Shown here: in pieces, positions 27,211 to 36,958 of the stretch
How positions within the stretch are numbered: position 1 is the first letter of the stretch
Layout of the letters: every line of letters begins with the position of its first letter
NCBI GenBank assembly: GCA_900552145.1
Contig: URYW01000003.1
Coordinates: forward strand, 1 to 64,000
DNA: 64,000 nt
Direction: 5' to 3'
DNA from: an uncultured Collinsella sp.
Lineage (GTDB): Bacteria > Actinomycetota > Coriobacteriia > Coriobacteriales > Coriobacteriaceae
Notes under the pieces: generated by a model
What the model was told of the DNA's origin: nothing
Database searches by the model: none
What the model saw: the letters and a program-made list of their open reading frames with translations, nothing else
Position numbers and translations under genes: made by a program

Positions 27211-27246
27211 ATCTTTACGGCGCCGGAACACGGGTGAGCGCACCGA

Positions 27247-27870
27247 CTACGGGCGCTCCATATTGGGGACGATGCTGCCTTCGGTCACCGCATGCACAGC
27301 AAGACGCATGATGTTATCGTAGCCGGTCTTGCTCAGGATCTCCGAGATGCGGCGCTTGATGGTGCCCTCACTCATAAACAGCTCGGCCGCGATCTCGCGG
27401 CGGCTTTTGCCCTCGCAGGCAAGGCGCAAAATCGACAGCTCGACGTCGTCGAGTGCCGCCGTGCCCGAAAAAATGCTCTCGGGCGGCTTGGGAAACGTGC
27501 AATAGCCCGCCAGCGTGGAGCGCATCACGGCGAACAGCTCGTCGATACCGACGTTCTTGTACACAAAGCTATCGACGCCCGCCTCGCGAGCCTGATCGAC
27601 AAAGGTGATCTCGGGCATGCCCGTCATGATAATGATGCGACACTCGGGCAGCTCCTCTTTAATGCGCGCCGCCGCCACGATGCCGTTGGAATCATGCTCG
27701 GTGCATACGTCCATCAGTATCATGTCCGGGCGCTCCCTGAGTACGACGTCGAGGGCTTCGGAAGCGTCGGCGATCGCGGCGACGACGGTCATATCGAGCT
27801 GGTCGCCAACGGAGCGCGCCAGGCTTTCGCGCAGGATGGCCTGGTCTTCGACTATAAGGACGCGGATCAT
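27247..27870 (-). CDS. NarL/LuxR-family response regulator
   Basis: 207 aa. Receiver domain: VLIVEDQAILRESLA, phospho-acceptor Asp in MILMDVCTEHD, conserved Lys in FVYKNVG. C-terminal LuxR HTH: LSILRLACEGKSRREIAAELFMSEGTIKRRISEIL. The start ATG overlaps the end of the upstream kinase by 4 bp (ATGA). It is the output of the kinase and sensor encoded upstream. Confidence 0.93.
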   Translation of the reverse strand: MIRVLIVEDQAILRESLARSVGDQLDMTVVAAIADASEALDVVLRERPDMILMDVCTEHDSNGIVAAARIKEELPECRIIIMTGMPEITFVDQAREAGVDSFVYKNVGIDELFAVMRSTLAGYCTFPKPPESIFSGTAALDDVELSILRLACEGKSRREIAAELFMSEGTIKRRISEILSKTGYDNIMRLAVHAVTEGSIVPNMERP

Positions 27871-29366
27871 GAGCTTCTCCTTTGAGCTGTGGCGCTGGCG
27901 TTGAGCGGGATGGACACCGCAAGCGTAAAGAGCGGGGCGGCATGGACCTCTAGGCTGCCACCCAGATCTTGCGCGACATGCCTCATACCTGGGATACCCG
28001 TTCCCTCGCGATACGATACGGGTGCAGGCGCGCCGTCGTTAGAAACGACCATCCGCGCGACAGCGCCGTCTTCTGTCCCCTCCTGCCACAGGCGCACATG
28101 GACCTGATGGGCCTGTGCATGCTTGGTGGCATTGGTCGAGGCTTCGCGGATAATCTGCAAAAATGCTGCGGCGACACGCGCGTCGTTTGGCAGCTCGCCC
28201 TCCACATCGATCTGCACGCTCACTAGGCCAAAGGCATGGACGATATCGCCCAATTGCTCTGCCGGTTCGGTGTCGCCCCCGCTGCGCAGATCGGCAGCGA
28301 TTGAGCGCAGCAGCGGGTCGATCTGCTCGAGTGACTCGTCATCCAGGCGCCCTTCCTCCAGATAACGATGGAGAATGGACAGGCGCTGCCCGATCACGTC
28401 GTGCACGCGAGCGCGCATACGCAGATAGGCCGCATTGTCAGCAACTTTTTTGACTTCTTCGATCTGGGCTTGGAGCTCTTGGCCCGCAAGCTCAAGCAGG
28501 TGGTTGGCTTGCGCTAGGCGATCATGGGCATGCGCATACTCTGTTACATCCAGACCGATAATGCGCTCGAAGAGGCGGCCCGAAACCATAACGTCATCGT
28601 GCACGAACAAGCGAATCTCGGCGGGAGAAACCTCGACCACAACGCGCGCCTCACCAAAGCGGTCCAGATTAATCCGCACACGGTTCCTGCTGCTTTCGGG
28701 CATTTGCATGCTGAGTTTGCGCAGGTCGTTCCATGTACCGCTCATATCGCCTAGGTCGGTGGGCATATGAAGCTCCACCAGGTTTTTGCGCATGCAGCGG
28801 TTCATGAGCAGCGGACGGCCCCTCGGGTCCAGATACAGGATGCCCACGGGAATCACGTTGATGGTCTCGATCGTCGAGAACATGGTGATATCCTCCTGGC
28901 GGTTGCGGACATCCATCAAGAGCGCCGCGATGGAACGGAACAGGAAGAACGCTCCCTCTGCGATAAGGACAACGGTCCACGCCGAGCCCATGGCAAAAAC
29001 CACCGGCGGTGTAACGGTGACAACAAGCAGCAGCTCGACCAGCATGACGGGGCGACGATAGCGCACCATAAGCACCACGCCGTAGGCAAAGATCACGGCA
29101 TTGAGCCACAGCGCTCCGCCCATTGCCCTGGCGCAAACGTCAAGCGGCGCCACCAGATACGAGCCAGACGACGCGAATAAGATGAGCGCCGAAATCATCA
29201 GGTGAAGCACAAGACTCGCCTCGTAGGCGCAAATCACCTTACGGTTATAGGACGAGCGGCGCGATGCGATGAGCGGGACGTGGATCGTCTGCAGACACGC
29301 AGCCAGGGCAAAGACAACATCGAGCGCAACGATTTGGGGAAGAATGAGCGAAATCTGCATCGTCAC
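27867..29366 (-). CDS. NarX/DesK-type membrane histidine kinase
   Basis: 499 aa. About five or six membrane helices fill the first ~160 residues (VVFALAACLQTIHVPLI; LVLHLMISALILFASSG; VVTVTPPVVFAMGSAWTVVL). A PAS-like segment follows (NVIPVGILYLDPRGRPLLMN), a coiled linker, and a HisKA_3 H-box with phospho-acceptor His (RARVHDVIGQRLSILHRYL). The ATPase has IIREASTNATKHAQAH and GTGIPGMRHVAQDLGG. It overlaps its neighbours by 4 bp on both sides, so the three genes form one translation-coupled operon. Confidence 0.92.
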   Translation of the reverse strand: MTMQISLILPQIVALDVVFALAACLQTIHVPLIASRRSSYNRKVICAYEASLVLHLMISALILFASSGSYLVAPLDVCARAMGGALWLNAVIFAYGVVLMVRYRRPVMLVELLLVVTVTPPVVFAMGSAWTVVLIAEGAFFLFRSIAALLMDVRNRQEDITMFSTIETINVIPVGILYLDPRGRPLLMNRCMRKNLVELHMPTDLGDMSGTWNDLRKLSMQMPESSRNRVRINLDRFGEARVVVEVSPAEIRLFVHDDVMVSGRLFERIIGLDVTEYAHAHDRLAQANHLLELAGQELQAQIEEVKKVADNAAYLRMRARVHDVIGQRLSILHRYLEEGRLDDESLEQIDPLLRSIAADLRSGGDTEPAEQLGDIVHAFGLVSVQIDVEGELPNDARVAAAFLQIIREASTNATKHAQAHQVHVRLWQEGTEDGAVARMVVSNDGAPAPVSYREGTGIPGMRHVAQDLGGSLEVHAAPLFTLAVSIPLNASATAQRRSS

Positions 29367-31246
29367 TCACCCGCCCTCGGCATCAAGACGATCATGCGCA
29401 GCTGGCCGGGCTCGCCCTCAAGGCGGTATGCCACGTTGCGCCCTTGCAGAGCGCTTTCGAGCTCTTGCGCAGCGGGCGTCTGCGAAAGATCTGCATCATC
29501 GTTGGAAAAAAGTGTGGCGCGCAGCTCGACACTGCATCGGTCATGGTCGCCCAAGTGATACATAAGCGCCGGATGGTCGGTGGTGTAGGCAAAAAACGCA
29601 AAGTCATACACGCAGTCGTACAGGGCGCTTACCGTACTGGCGTGCAACGGGCGCCGTATGGCGATAATCGAGGCGCAATCGATATCGATGGTGCGCAGGT
29701 CGCTTGCGAGCTCGTTGGCAATGAGCTGAATGCGGTCGCGATCAAAACCGCTCTCCCCGTGCTGTGCCAACGTGAGCGACCCCTTGCGCTTGCAATAGGC
29801 GACGAGCATCTTGGCGCGCTGCAGCATGCGGTAACGCTCGTGCGAAGACGCTTCGTCGGTCAATGGCGGCAGCGAGCTCAACAGGTCGTACATCCCTTTG
29901 AACGCGCGGGCAAGCGCTTGGTCCACGTCTTGGACCAGCAAGGTCTCGGCCTCTTGATCTGCCAGGTGCGTCTTAAGGTCGTAGTCGGCAGCGAGCAGCT
30001 CGTTTTGACGCTGCAGCTCCATGCGACGGTGTGCCAGTTCACGGTTAAGCTCGTTGAGATCCGACACGTCTTGGGCAAGCAGGGCCGATCCGCCCAGCAG
30101 TGGAAAGGCTCGGTACATCACATCGGGATTGGACTCCACGGCAAAGGCATGGGCATGCCCGTGTTCCTGGGCTCGCAGCTCTTCGCACACGCCCGCCGGC
30201 ATTGGCTTTGACACCGGCGTGGCATAGACCTCCTGCAGGTCGCGCGTTAGAACTTTGAGGTCAAGCGGCAAGGTGTCGAAGATGCCGGCGATGTCGTGAT
30301 ATGACGGAATGACACCACAATCGAGACAGATTTCCATCGCCACCACGCACAAGACGCAATAGATGAGCGAGAAGTTGAGCCTCCATGCCCAGGGCACGCG
30401 CAACGCATATGAGATGGCAAAGAACGCGCCGCCCAGCAGCACGAGCGCCGCCGTGCCCGAGAAACGTTGGATGCGAAAGGACGAGGACCGGCCCACCAGG
30501 ATAAAAAAGGCCACAAAGTTAAAGGCCGTCCACACGAGGACGGCGAAATAACCCCAGCCGTACGTGTAATCGTTGCTCCAGGTGTCGCTTGTACGGTCAA
30601 AGTGGAAGACCTGCTGGTGAAAATCGTTGGTGAGCACAAATCCGATAAGCAGGATAGCCACAATCCACAGCGCAGCGCAGTAGCGGCGACCCAGGCGGTG
30701 TTGCTCCAGGCCCGCAAGGCGCAGACCACACAACTGGTAGAGCAGCGGAATGAGTGTCATGGGCACGTAGTACAGGTACCACAGCACGGTGGCATAGAAC
30801 GGCGTGAACGACTTGTACTTGAGAATGACTTCGATCATCCACAGGGCGCAGATGGTGGCGACGGCAACAAGGCGGCGGCGCAGCACATAGTCCAAACAGC
30901 GCAGATAGACCGATACGCCCCAGATCGAAAATATAATTGCGGCGACAAGCAGCGGGAGAGAGCTCGAGTGGGCGAGCGCATCCACGACCTCTTCGGACAC
31001 CTCGCTATAGGCGGGCACGGCGTTAGAAAGCTTGGGGTCGAAGGCGAACAGCGCCGGCAAGACTGCCAAAAGCATGAGGAACAGCGCGGTGATGGCGCCG
31101 GCGATAGCAAAGACGCGGTGGCGGTACACCTGATGTGTTATGCCAACAAGGAATCTCGGCATGGCGAAGAGCCTGCCGCCCCTGGGATCCGCAGCCGGTG
31201 CGGTCCGGGCGGCCGCGTGGCCGATATGTCGCTCGCGGGTACCCAT
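29363..31246 (-). CDS. Large membrane sensor protein, first gene of the sensory operon
   Basis: ~628-655 aa. Eight or so membrane helices lie in the first ~300 residues, with a pattern like the 7TM-HisK input module (ALWMIEVILKYKSFTPFYATVLWYLYYVPMTLIPLLYQL). A cytoplasmic part follows with a coiled coil (ELNRELAHRRMELQRQNELL) and a C-terminal domain without H-box, N-box or G-box. It ends with ATGA overlap into the kinase gene. The start is uncertain: ATG 31246, or later ATG 31162, or earlier 31327; none has a good ribosome site. Likely a degenerate kinase or accessory sensor. Confidence 0.7.
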   Translation of the reverse strand: MGTRERHIGHAAARTAPAADPRGGRLFAMPRFLVGITHQVYRHRVFAIAGAITALFLMLLAVLPALFAFDPKLSNAVPAYSEVSEEVVDALAHSSSLPLLVAAIIFSIWGVSVYLRCLDYVLRRRLVAVATICALWMIEVILKYKSFTPFYATVLWYLYYVPMTLIPLLYQLCGLRLAGLEQHRLGRRYCAALWIVAILLIGFVLTNDFHQQVFHFDRTSDTWSNDYTYGWGYFAVLVWTAFNFVAFFILVGRSSSFRIQRFSGTAALVLLGGAFFAISYALRVPWAWRLNFSLIYCVLCVVAMEICLDCGVIPSYHDIAGIFDTLPLDLKVLTRDLQEVYATPVSKPMPAGVCEELRAQEHGHAHAFAVESNPDVMYRAFPLLGGSALLAQDVSDLNELNRELAHRRMELQRQNELLAADYDLKTHLADQEAETLLVQDVDQALARAFKGMYDLLSSLPPLTDEASSHERYRMLQRAKMLVAYCKRKGSLTLAQHGESGFDRDRIQLIANELASDLRTIDIDCASIIAIRRPLHASTVSALYDCVYDFAFFAYTTDHPALMYHLGDHDRCSVELRATLFSNDDADLSQTPAAQELESALQGRNVAYRLEGEPGQLRMIVLMPRAGE

Positions 31247-31313
31247 AGTGCTTTTAGTGTACCGACAGATGGGTCGAAAAAGCGGGCCGCATGTCCCAAA
31301 ATCCGCAGACGGC

Positions 31314-31352
31314 AAGGCGCCCGGCAAGCATTAACTGCTCGCCGGGCGCCTT
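31314..31352 (-). terminator. Terminator of the second 6-phospho-beta-glucosidase gene
   Basis: Arms AAGGCGCCCGGC and GCCGGGCGCCTT with a ~15-nt loop, 30 bp after the GH1 stop. Weak T tract. Confidence 0.7.
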
Positions 31353-31381
31353 GGTCAGGAGGCTACGGTTATCGGGAAAGC

Positions 31382-32815
<1,434 letters not shown>

Positions 32816-32959
32816 TCAATCCTTTCGCACGCTGTTGTCATAGGCTCAGTATCCCTACAAACAACGCGTCGCTCAACGGCAACGACGCAGGCCGATACTT
32901 CTTTTCACGCGCGGGTGCTCGGCAGCCGCCCCGTCTGACACTTTTTGATACCCGCCTGC

Positions 32960-33240
32960 CCAAACCACCAACCACCACAAAGGGGACGGGCACCTTTGTG
33001 GTGGTTTGGGCAGGTTTGTCTCGATCTGTAACAGTTAGGCAGCCAAAACCGGGCCTGGTGTTACAGATCGAGATTTTCGGACGGCCCTCTACGGTTTGTC
33101 TCGATCTGTAACAGGTAGAGACGATTTAGCCCGCTAGATGTTACAGATCGAAACAGAAGATTCTAGTCGCAGGCGATGTCGAGGTTCTTGCCGATGAGGT
33201 CCACGCAGCCGCCCTCTCCGGCGGGATATTTGACTGAATA
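32960..33240. repeat. Left ~240-bp direct repeat flanking the ATPase gene
   Basis: This makes up most of the 469-bp gap 32813-33281. It matches 34392-34640 at roughly 90%. It holds three palindromes: ACCACCACAAAGG/CCTTTGTGGTGGT, then two hairpins with arms TCTCGATCTGTAACA/TGTTACAGATCGAGA. It ends with a remnant (33163-33240, minus strand) that translates as a variant of the last ~25 residues of the DUF4867-like protein (EGGCVDLIGKNLDIACD and stop). A purine-rich stretch then leads to the ATPase start. Confidence 0.85.
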
Positions 33241-33281
33241 GGAAAGAAAGGAAAAAATAGGAAAAAAAGGAAAGGAGACTC

Positions 33282-34388
33282 ATGACTGAAACCATCTTCT
33301 CCCCCTCATTTGGAAATCGCCCGTCCTATCTGGTGGGGCGCGGGAGCGTGATTTCGACATTCATCTCCGGCCTTGAGCAGGAGCCGGGCAATCGAGACCG
33401 AGCCATGCTCATGCTCGGCCAGCGAGGCAGCGGCAAAACGGTTCTGCTGTGGGAACTTGCCGATCGCGCACGCAAGCTCGGCTTTGTTGTCGCCACGCCC
33501 ACCGTAGCCTCCGAGGATATGCTCGAGCGCATTGTTGAGAAAATCCAGGAAGCAGGCGAGCCGTACGTCAATAAACGCCGCCTTCCCAAACTCACAAGCG
33601 GCAGTCTAAGTGTTTTTGGGTTCTCGGCAGGCCTCGAGTTCACACGAGACGTGCAGGAGACCAAGAGCTTTCAGTTCAAACTCACGCAGCTCGCGCGCAA
33701 ACTGACCGAGCAGGGACACGGCACCCTCATCCTCATCGACGAGCTCCAAGCAAATTCACCCGAGATCAGACAGCTCGTCACCGCCTATCAAGAGCTCGTC
33801 GGCGAGGGACTCAACGTCGCGCTCGTCATGGCGGGCCTCCCGGGAGCAGTCTCCGCGACACTCAACGACCGCGTACTGACATTTCTCAACCGCGCATGCA
33901 AAGTCACGCTCGAACCGCTTTCAGTCGGAGATGTCGATGCATATTATCAACGGGCTTTCGAAGAGCTCAACCTTGATATTCCAGGCGATCTTCGCCTCCG
34001 TGCCGCTCGTGCAACCCAAGGTTCGCCCTATATGCTGCAGCTCATCGGCTACAACATCGCCAATCGTTGCGAGGCCGGAAAACGCGTAACGCCAGAGCAA
34101 GTCGACGGAGCTATCGAAGCGTCAAAGGCCGATTTCGAAAACGATGTTTGTGAAACGACGCTCGCCGCGCTATCGGACCAAGACGTCGCGTTTCTCGACG
34201 CAATGATTGATGACGAAGACGCCGTCTCGCGCATTTCCGATGTTGCGAAGCGCATGTCAGTCACACCCGACTATGCGCAAAAGTATCGCCGTCGCCTCAT
34301 CGACGCCGGCGTTATCGAACAAGCGCGCCGCGGTTACGTGCGTTTCGCTGTTCCATATATGGCCGACTATCTGCGCAGCCAGCTCTAG
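33282..34388 (+). CDS. AAA/STAND-like ATPase (ORC/archaeal ATPase type)
   Basis: 368 aa. Walker A GQRGSGKTVLLWELAD near residue 47, Walker B GTLILIDELQ near 150, a sensor-1-like LVMAGLPGAV, and a lid and winged-helix C-terminus (LRAARATQGSPYMLQLIGYNIANRC; SRISDVAKRMSVTPDYAQKYRRRLIDAGVIEQ). It is like AAA_16/ATPase_2 proteins of unknown target. ATG 33282 follows a purine-rich AAGGAAAGGAG. Codon use and GC look slightly lower than its neighbours. It is bounded on both sides by direct repeats carrying the 3' end of the DUF4867-like gene, which suggests insertion as a unit. Confidence 0.85.
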   Translation: MTETIFSPSFGNRPSYLVGRGSVISTFISGLEQEPGNRDRAMLMLGQRGSGKTVLLWELADRARKLGFVVATPTVASEDMLERIVEKIQEAGEPYVNKRRLPKLTSGSLSVFGFSAGLEFTRDVQETKSFQFKLTQLARKLTEQGHGTLILIDELQANSPEIRQLVTAYQELVGEGLNVALVMAGLPGAVSATLNDRVLTFLNRACKVTLEPLSVGDVDAYYQRAFEELNLDIPGDLRLRAARATQGSPYMLQLIGYNIANRCEAGKRVTPEQVDGAIEASKADFENDVCETTLAALSDQDVAFLDAMIDDEDAVSRISDVAKRMSVTPDYAQKYRRRLIDAGVIEQARRGYVRFAVPYMADYLRSQL

Positions 34389-34391
34389 GCA

Positions 34392-34640
34392 GCCACCACA
34401 AAGGGGACAGGCACCTTTGTGGTGGTTGGGGCGGTTTGTCTCGATCTGTAACAGTTAGGCCGTCAAAATCGGGCCTGGTGTTACAGATCGAGATTTTCGG
34501 GCGGCCTCTACGGTATGTCTCGATCTGTAACAGGTAGAAACGATTTAGCCCGCTGGATGTTACAGATCGAGACAGAAGATTCTAGTCCACGGCGATGTCG
34601 AGGTTCTTACCGATGAGGCCCACATAACCGCCTTCGGCAG
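34392..34640. repeat. Right ~240-bp direct repeat flanking the ATPase gene
   Basis: Same order as the left copy: the CACAAAGG palindrome, two TCTCGATCTGTAACA hairpins, then the intact 3' end of the DUF4867-like gene (from 34582). About 90% identity to 32960-33215. Confidence 0.85.
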
Positions 34641-35226
34641 CCTTGGGGCTGTCAGCATGGCAGAGGACCCACTTGTCGGCCTTCCAGTAGCAGTAGCTGT
34701 CACCGGCGGCAGGCATGTCGGCTGCAGCCTCGGGGCGCGGGCCGTTGGTGCCGGCGGGCAGCGCCACCATCACCTGGAAGCCGCCGTCGTCGACCATGCA
34801 GGGCGTGTAGTGGAGCGTGGTGTTGAAAACCTCAACAAGCGTGCCGGCCGGCACGCGGAACGCCTTGACGCACGCGGTATCGAGCTTGCCGTCCTCGATC
34901 TCCCAGCGATGCGCCACAAGCAGGATAAAGTCGCGGGCGCCCAGGTTGAACTCGCTCGCGCGGTGGTACTCCAGGCAGTCGAGACGCGTGTTGTGGCCGT
35001 TGCACCAGCCCAGCTGGAAGGGACGACCGCCAAACATGAGAAAGCCCAGCTTATCGGCATCCATGACACCCTCGAGCTCGGGCGCGGAGGCCACATACTT
35101 GCTGCCCTCGGGGACGGGCGTGGAGGCAAGTGCCTCGAGCACGGGCGACGTAAGCTCGGACGGAACGTTATCCCAAACGTTGCCATAGGACTTGAACTCG
35201 GGATCAGAGACAGAGTAGATATGCAT
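34582..35226 (-). CDS. DUF4867-like protein
   Basis: ~214-aa cytoplasmic protein. Motifs: LGFLMFGGRPFQLGWCNGHN, LDCLEYHRASEFNLGARDFIL, VKAFRVPAGTLVEVFNTTLHYTPC, ending LIGKNLDIAVD. This looks like DUF4867, a cupin-like family of unknown function sometimes linked to sugar metabolism; the assignment is from memory. I chose ATG 35226 with AGGAG 7 nt upstream. Its 3' end is duplicated at 33163-33240 beyond the ATPase gene. Confidence 0.75.
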   Translation of the reverse strand: MHIYSVSDPEFKSYGNVWDNVPSELTSPVLEALASTPVPEGSKYVASAPELEGVMDADKLGFLMFGGRPFQLGWCNGHNTRLDCLEYHRASEFNLGARDFILLVAHRWEIEDGKLDTACVKAFRVPAGTLVEVFNTTLHYTPCMVDDGGFQVMVALPAGTNGPRPEAAADMPAAGDSYCYWKADKWVLCHADSPKAAEGGYVGLIGKNLDIAVD

Positions 35227-35256
35227 GTTCGCTCCTGTTCGTTTGTGTGACAGTAT

Positions 35257-35280
35257 GAACATTCTAGAACAATCTTGTTC
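35257..35280 (-). promoter_or_regulatory. GAAC/GTTC operator-like array upstream of the DUF4867-like gene
   Basis: Three half-sites at 10-bp spacing: GAAC N6 GAAC N6 GTTC, including the perfect palindrome GAACAA-TC-TTGTTC (35267-35280) and the core TTCTAGAA. A -10-like TAGAAT on the minus strand overlaps it. The spacing differs from the LexA box (GAAC N4 GTTC), so another repressor is more likely. Confidence 0.45.
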
Positions 35281-35361
35281 TGTTTTGAGCACTCGGCATA
35301 AAAAAGCGCTCCGCAAAGAGCGGGAGCGCTTCTGGCACAAACGTTATTCCTGCAAGCAGCC

Positions 35362-35850
35362 TTACGCCTGCTGATAGTGCAGGTGCTTCTCGTCGATATC
35401 GGCCAGGTCACGGTCGAGATAGCGGCGCGCGAGCCAGTTTGCCATGGGGAGGTTCTGGTCCAGGTAGTTACCGCACTCCTCGGGAGCGGCTCCGGGGACA
35501 TCGCCCTCAAAGCCGGCGACAAACTCGAACAGCTCACGCACGAGCGGCAGAATCTCCTCGCTCGTCACCTCGCCAAACACGACGAGATAAAAGCCCGTGC
35601 GGCAGCCCATGGGGCCAAAGTAGACAATGCGGCTCGACCACTCGGCATGATTGCGAAGGAACGTCGCGCCCAAGTGCTCGATGGTGTGGCACTCGGCCGT
35701 GTTCATAACCGGCTCCTTATTGGGCGTGGTCAGGCGCAGGTCAAAGGTGGTGACGGCGGCGCCGGTCGCCGGATCGCGGTCGATGCGGCTCACATACACG
35801 CCGGGCTCAAGCAGCAGATGGTCAACGGAAAAACTCGCGATGCGCTCCAT
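35362..35850 (-). CDS. luxS: S-ribosylhomocysteine lyase LuxS
   Basis: 162 aa. Cleaves S-ribosylhomocysteine to homocysteine and DPD, the AI-2 precursor. The metal site is HTIEH in CHTIEHLGATFLRNH and the Cys of GPMGCRTGFYLVVFG (His-His-Cys). SFSVDHLLLEPGVYVSR is the usual N-terminus. Monocistronic, opposite no gene. No LsrB or Pfs gene is seen nearby. Confidence 0.97.
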   Translation of the reverse strand: MERIASFSVDHLLLEPGVYVSRIDRDPATGAAVTTFDLRLTTPNKEPVMNTAECHTIEHLGATFLRNHAEWSSRIVYFGPMGCRTGFYLVVFGEVTSEEILPLVRELFEFVAGFEGDVPGAAPEECGNYLDQNLPMANWLARRYLDRDLADIDEKHLHYQQA

Positions 35851-35872
35851 GGAAAATCCTCTCGATAGTCAA

Positions 35873-35944
35873 ATTGGGACGAGGCTCTTTTAGCTGGTTC
35901 GAATGGTCGCACCAATCATACCAGTCAAAAAAGCCCCGTCCCAA
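35873..35944. repeat. Hairpin of the GGGACG(G)GGCTCTTTTAGCT family
   Basis: Arms TTGGGACGAGGCTCTTTTAGC and its near-complement ending GCCCCGTCCCAA, with two mismatches. Relative of 17227-17323. It lies between luxS and the nucleoside hydrolase gene and can act as its terminator on the minus strand. Confidence 0.7.
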
Positions 35945-35953
35945 AAAGACAAC

Positions 35954-36928
35954 TTAGCCCAGGACGCGGGCCATGCGCGTCTTGAACTCGGACAGGAAGC
36001 GCGGGGCATCCACGGTCAGCGCCACAAGCGCGCTCTTGTCCGGATCGGATAGGCGGCGCTCGTCGCAAATGGTGCGGCCTCGATACTCGCCCAGCAGATC
36101 AACACGCAGATTACAGCCGAGCGCGCCCACGAGCGTGGGGTCGATCGCCACGGCAACGGCCAGCGGATCGTGCAGCGCACAACCACCCAGGTAGGGGGCG
36201 TTCATCTCGTACGAGCCAATGTAGTGCTCCACCATGCTCGCAAACGCGCAACCGGCCATGGTGCCCGAGCCCGTCCAGCCGGCAATGTCGCGACGCGTGA
36301 GCACCACGCGATGCGTCACATCCAGACCCACCATAGTGAGCTTGCGGCCCGAACGCAGCACGGCATCGGCCGCCTCGGGATCGCTTGCCATGTTGGCCTC
36401 GGCACCCGCACTCACGTTTCCGGGCACGGTAAGCGCACCGCCCATCACAACCACGCGACCGATAGACATCATCGCCGCCGCATCGCGCTCCAAGGCAAGT
36501 GCCAGGTTGGAGAGCGGACCGGTCGCCACGTAGATCAGATCGGGGCCATAGGTGCGCGCGGCATCGATCAGATAATCGACCGCCGCGTTGCCATCAGCCG
36601 ACGTCGCCCCCACCGGCTCGTACGGCGACGCGGGCACGCTCGCCCCGCCAATGCCGTTCTTGCCGTGGATGAGCGTGGTGGACGCCGGCGGTGTATAGGG
36701 CTCAGTCGCCTTAATGGGACGATCGGCGCCCAGGTACACCGGAATCTCGGGGCGACCCAGCAGATCGAGCACTGCCAGGCAGTTGTGCGCCGATTGCTCG
36801 ACGCGCACGTTGCCAAAGCACGTGGTGATGCCCACGAGCTCCACCTCGGGGCTCGCGATGGCATAGGCAAGCGCCATCGCATCGTCCACGCCCATATCCA
36901 GATCAAGGATCAGCTTCTTGATTGCCAT
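35954..36928 (-). CDS. Inosine-uridine-preferring nucleoside hydrolase
   Basis: 324 aa. It splits the N-glycosidic bond of nucleosides to give ribose and base. The Ca2+-binding Asp cluster is LDLDMGVDDAMAL (residues ~8-20), with GNV...NCLAVLDLLGRPEIPVYLGA, and the C-terminal Asp in LHDPLAVAVAIDP. The middle of the motif is LDMGVDD and not TDPGIDD, a tolerated variant. ATG 36928. It follows ribokinase by ~30 bp on the same strand: the two together turn nucleosides into ribose-5-phosphate. Confidence 0.93.
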   Translation of the reverse strand: MAIKKLILDLDMGVDDAMALAYAIASPEVELVGITTCFGNVRVEQSAHNCLAVLDLLGRPEIPVYLGADRPIKATEPYTPPASTTLIHGKNGIGGASVPASPYEPVGATSADGNAAVDYLIDAARTYGPDLIYVATGPLSNLALALERDAAAMMSIGRVVVMGGALTVPGNVSAGAEANMASDPEAADAVLRSGRKLTMVGLDVTHRVVLTRRDIAGWTGSGTMAGCAFASMVEHYIGSYEMNAPYLGGCALHDPLAVAVAIDPTLVGALGCNLRVDLLGEYRGRTICDERRLSDPDKSALVALTVDAPRFLSEFKTRMARVLG

Positions 36929-36958
36929 TGTTCTACTCCGCTTCTCCGTCTTTATCGT

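Noticed and set aside
32960..34640. Toxin-antitoxin or CRISPR origin of the repeat-flanked ATPase
   Set aside because: No small partner gene and no regular short spacers; the repeats are only two and contain palindromes and a gene end.
35257..35280. LexA/SOS box before the DUF4867-like gene
   Set aside because: The half-site spacing is 6 bp, whereas Gram-positive LexA sites have 4.
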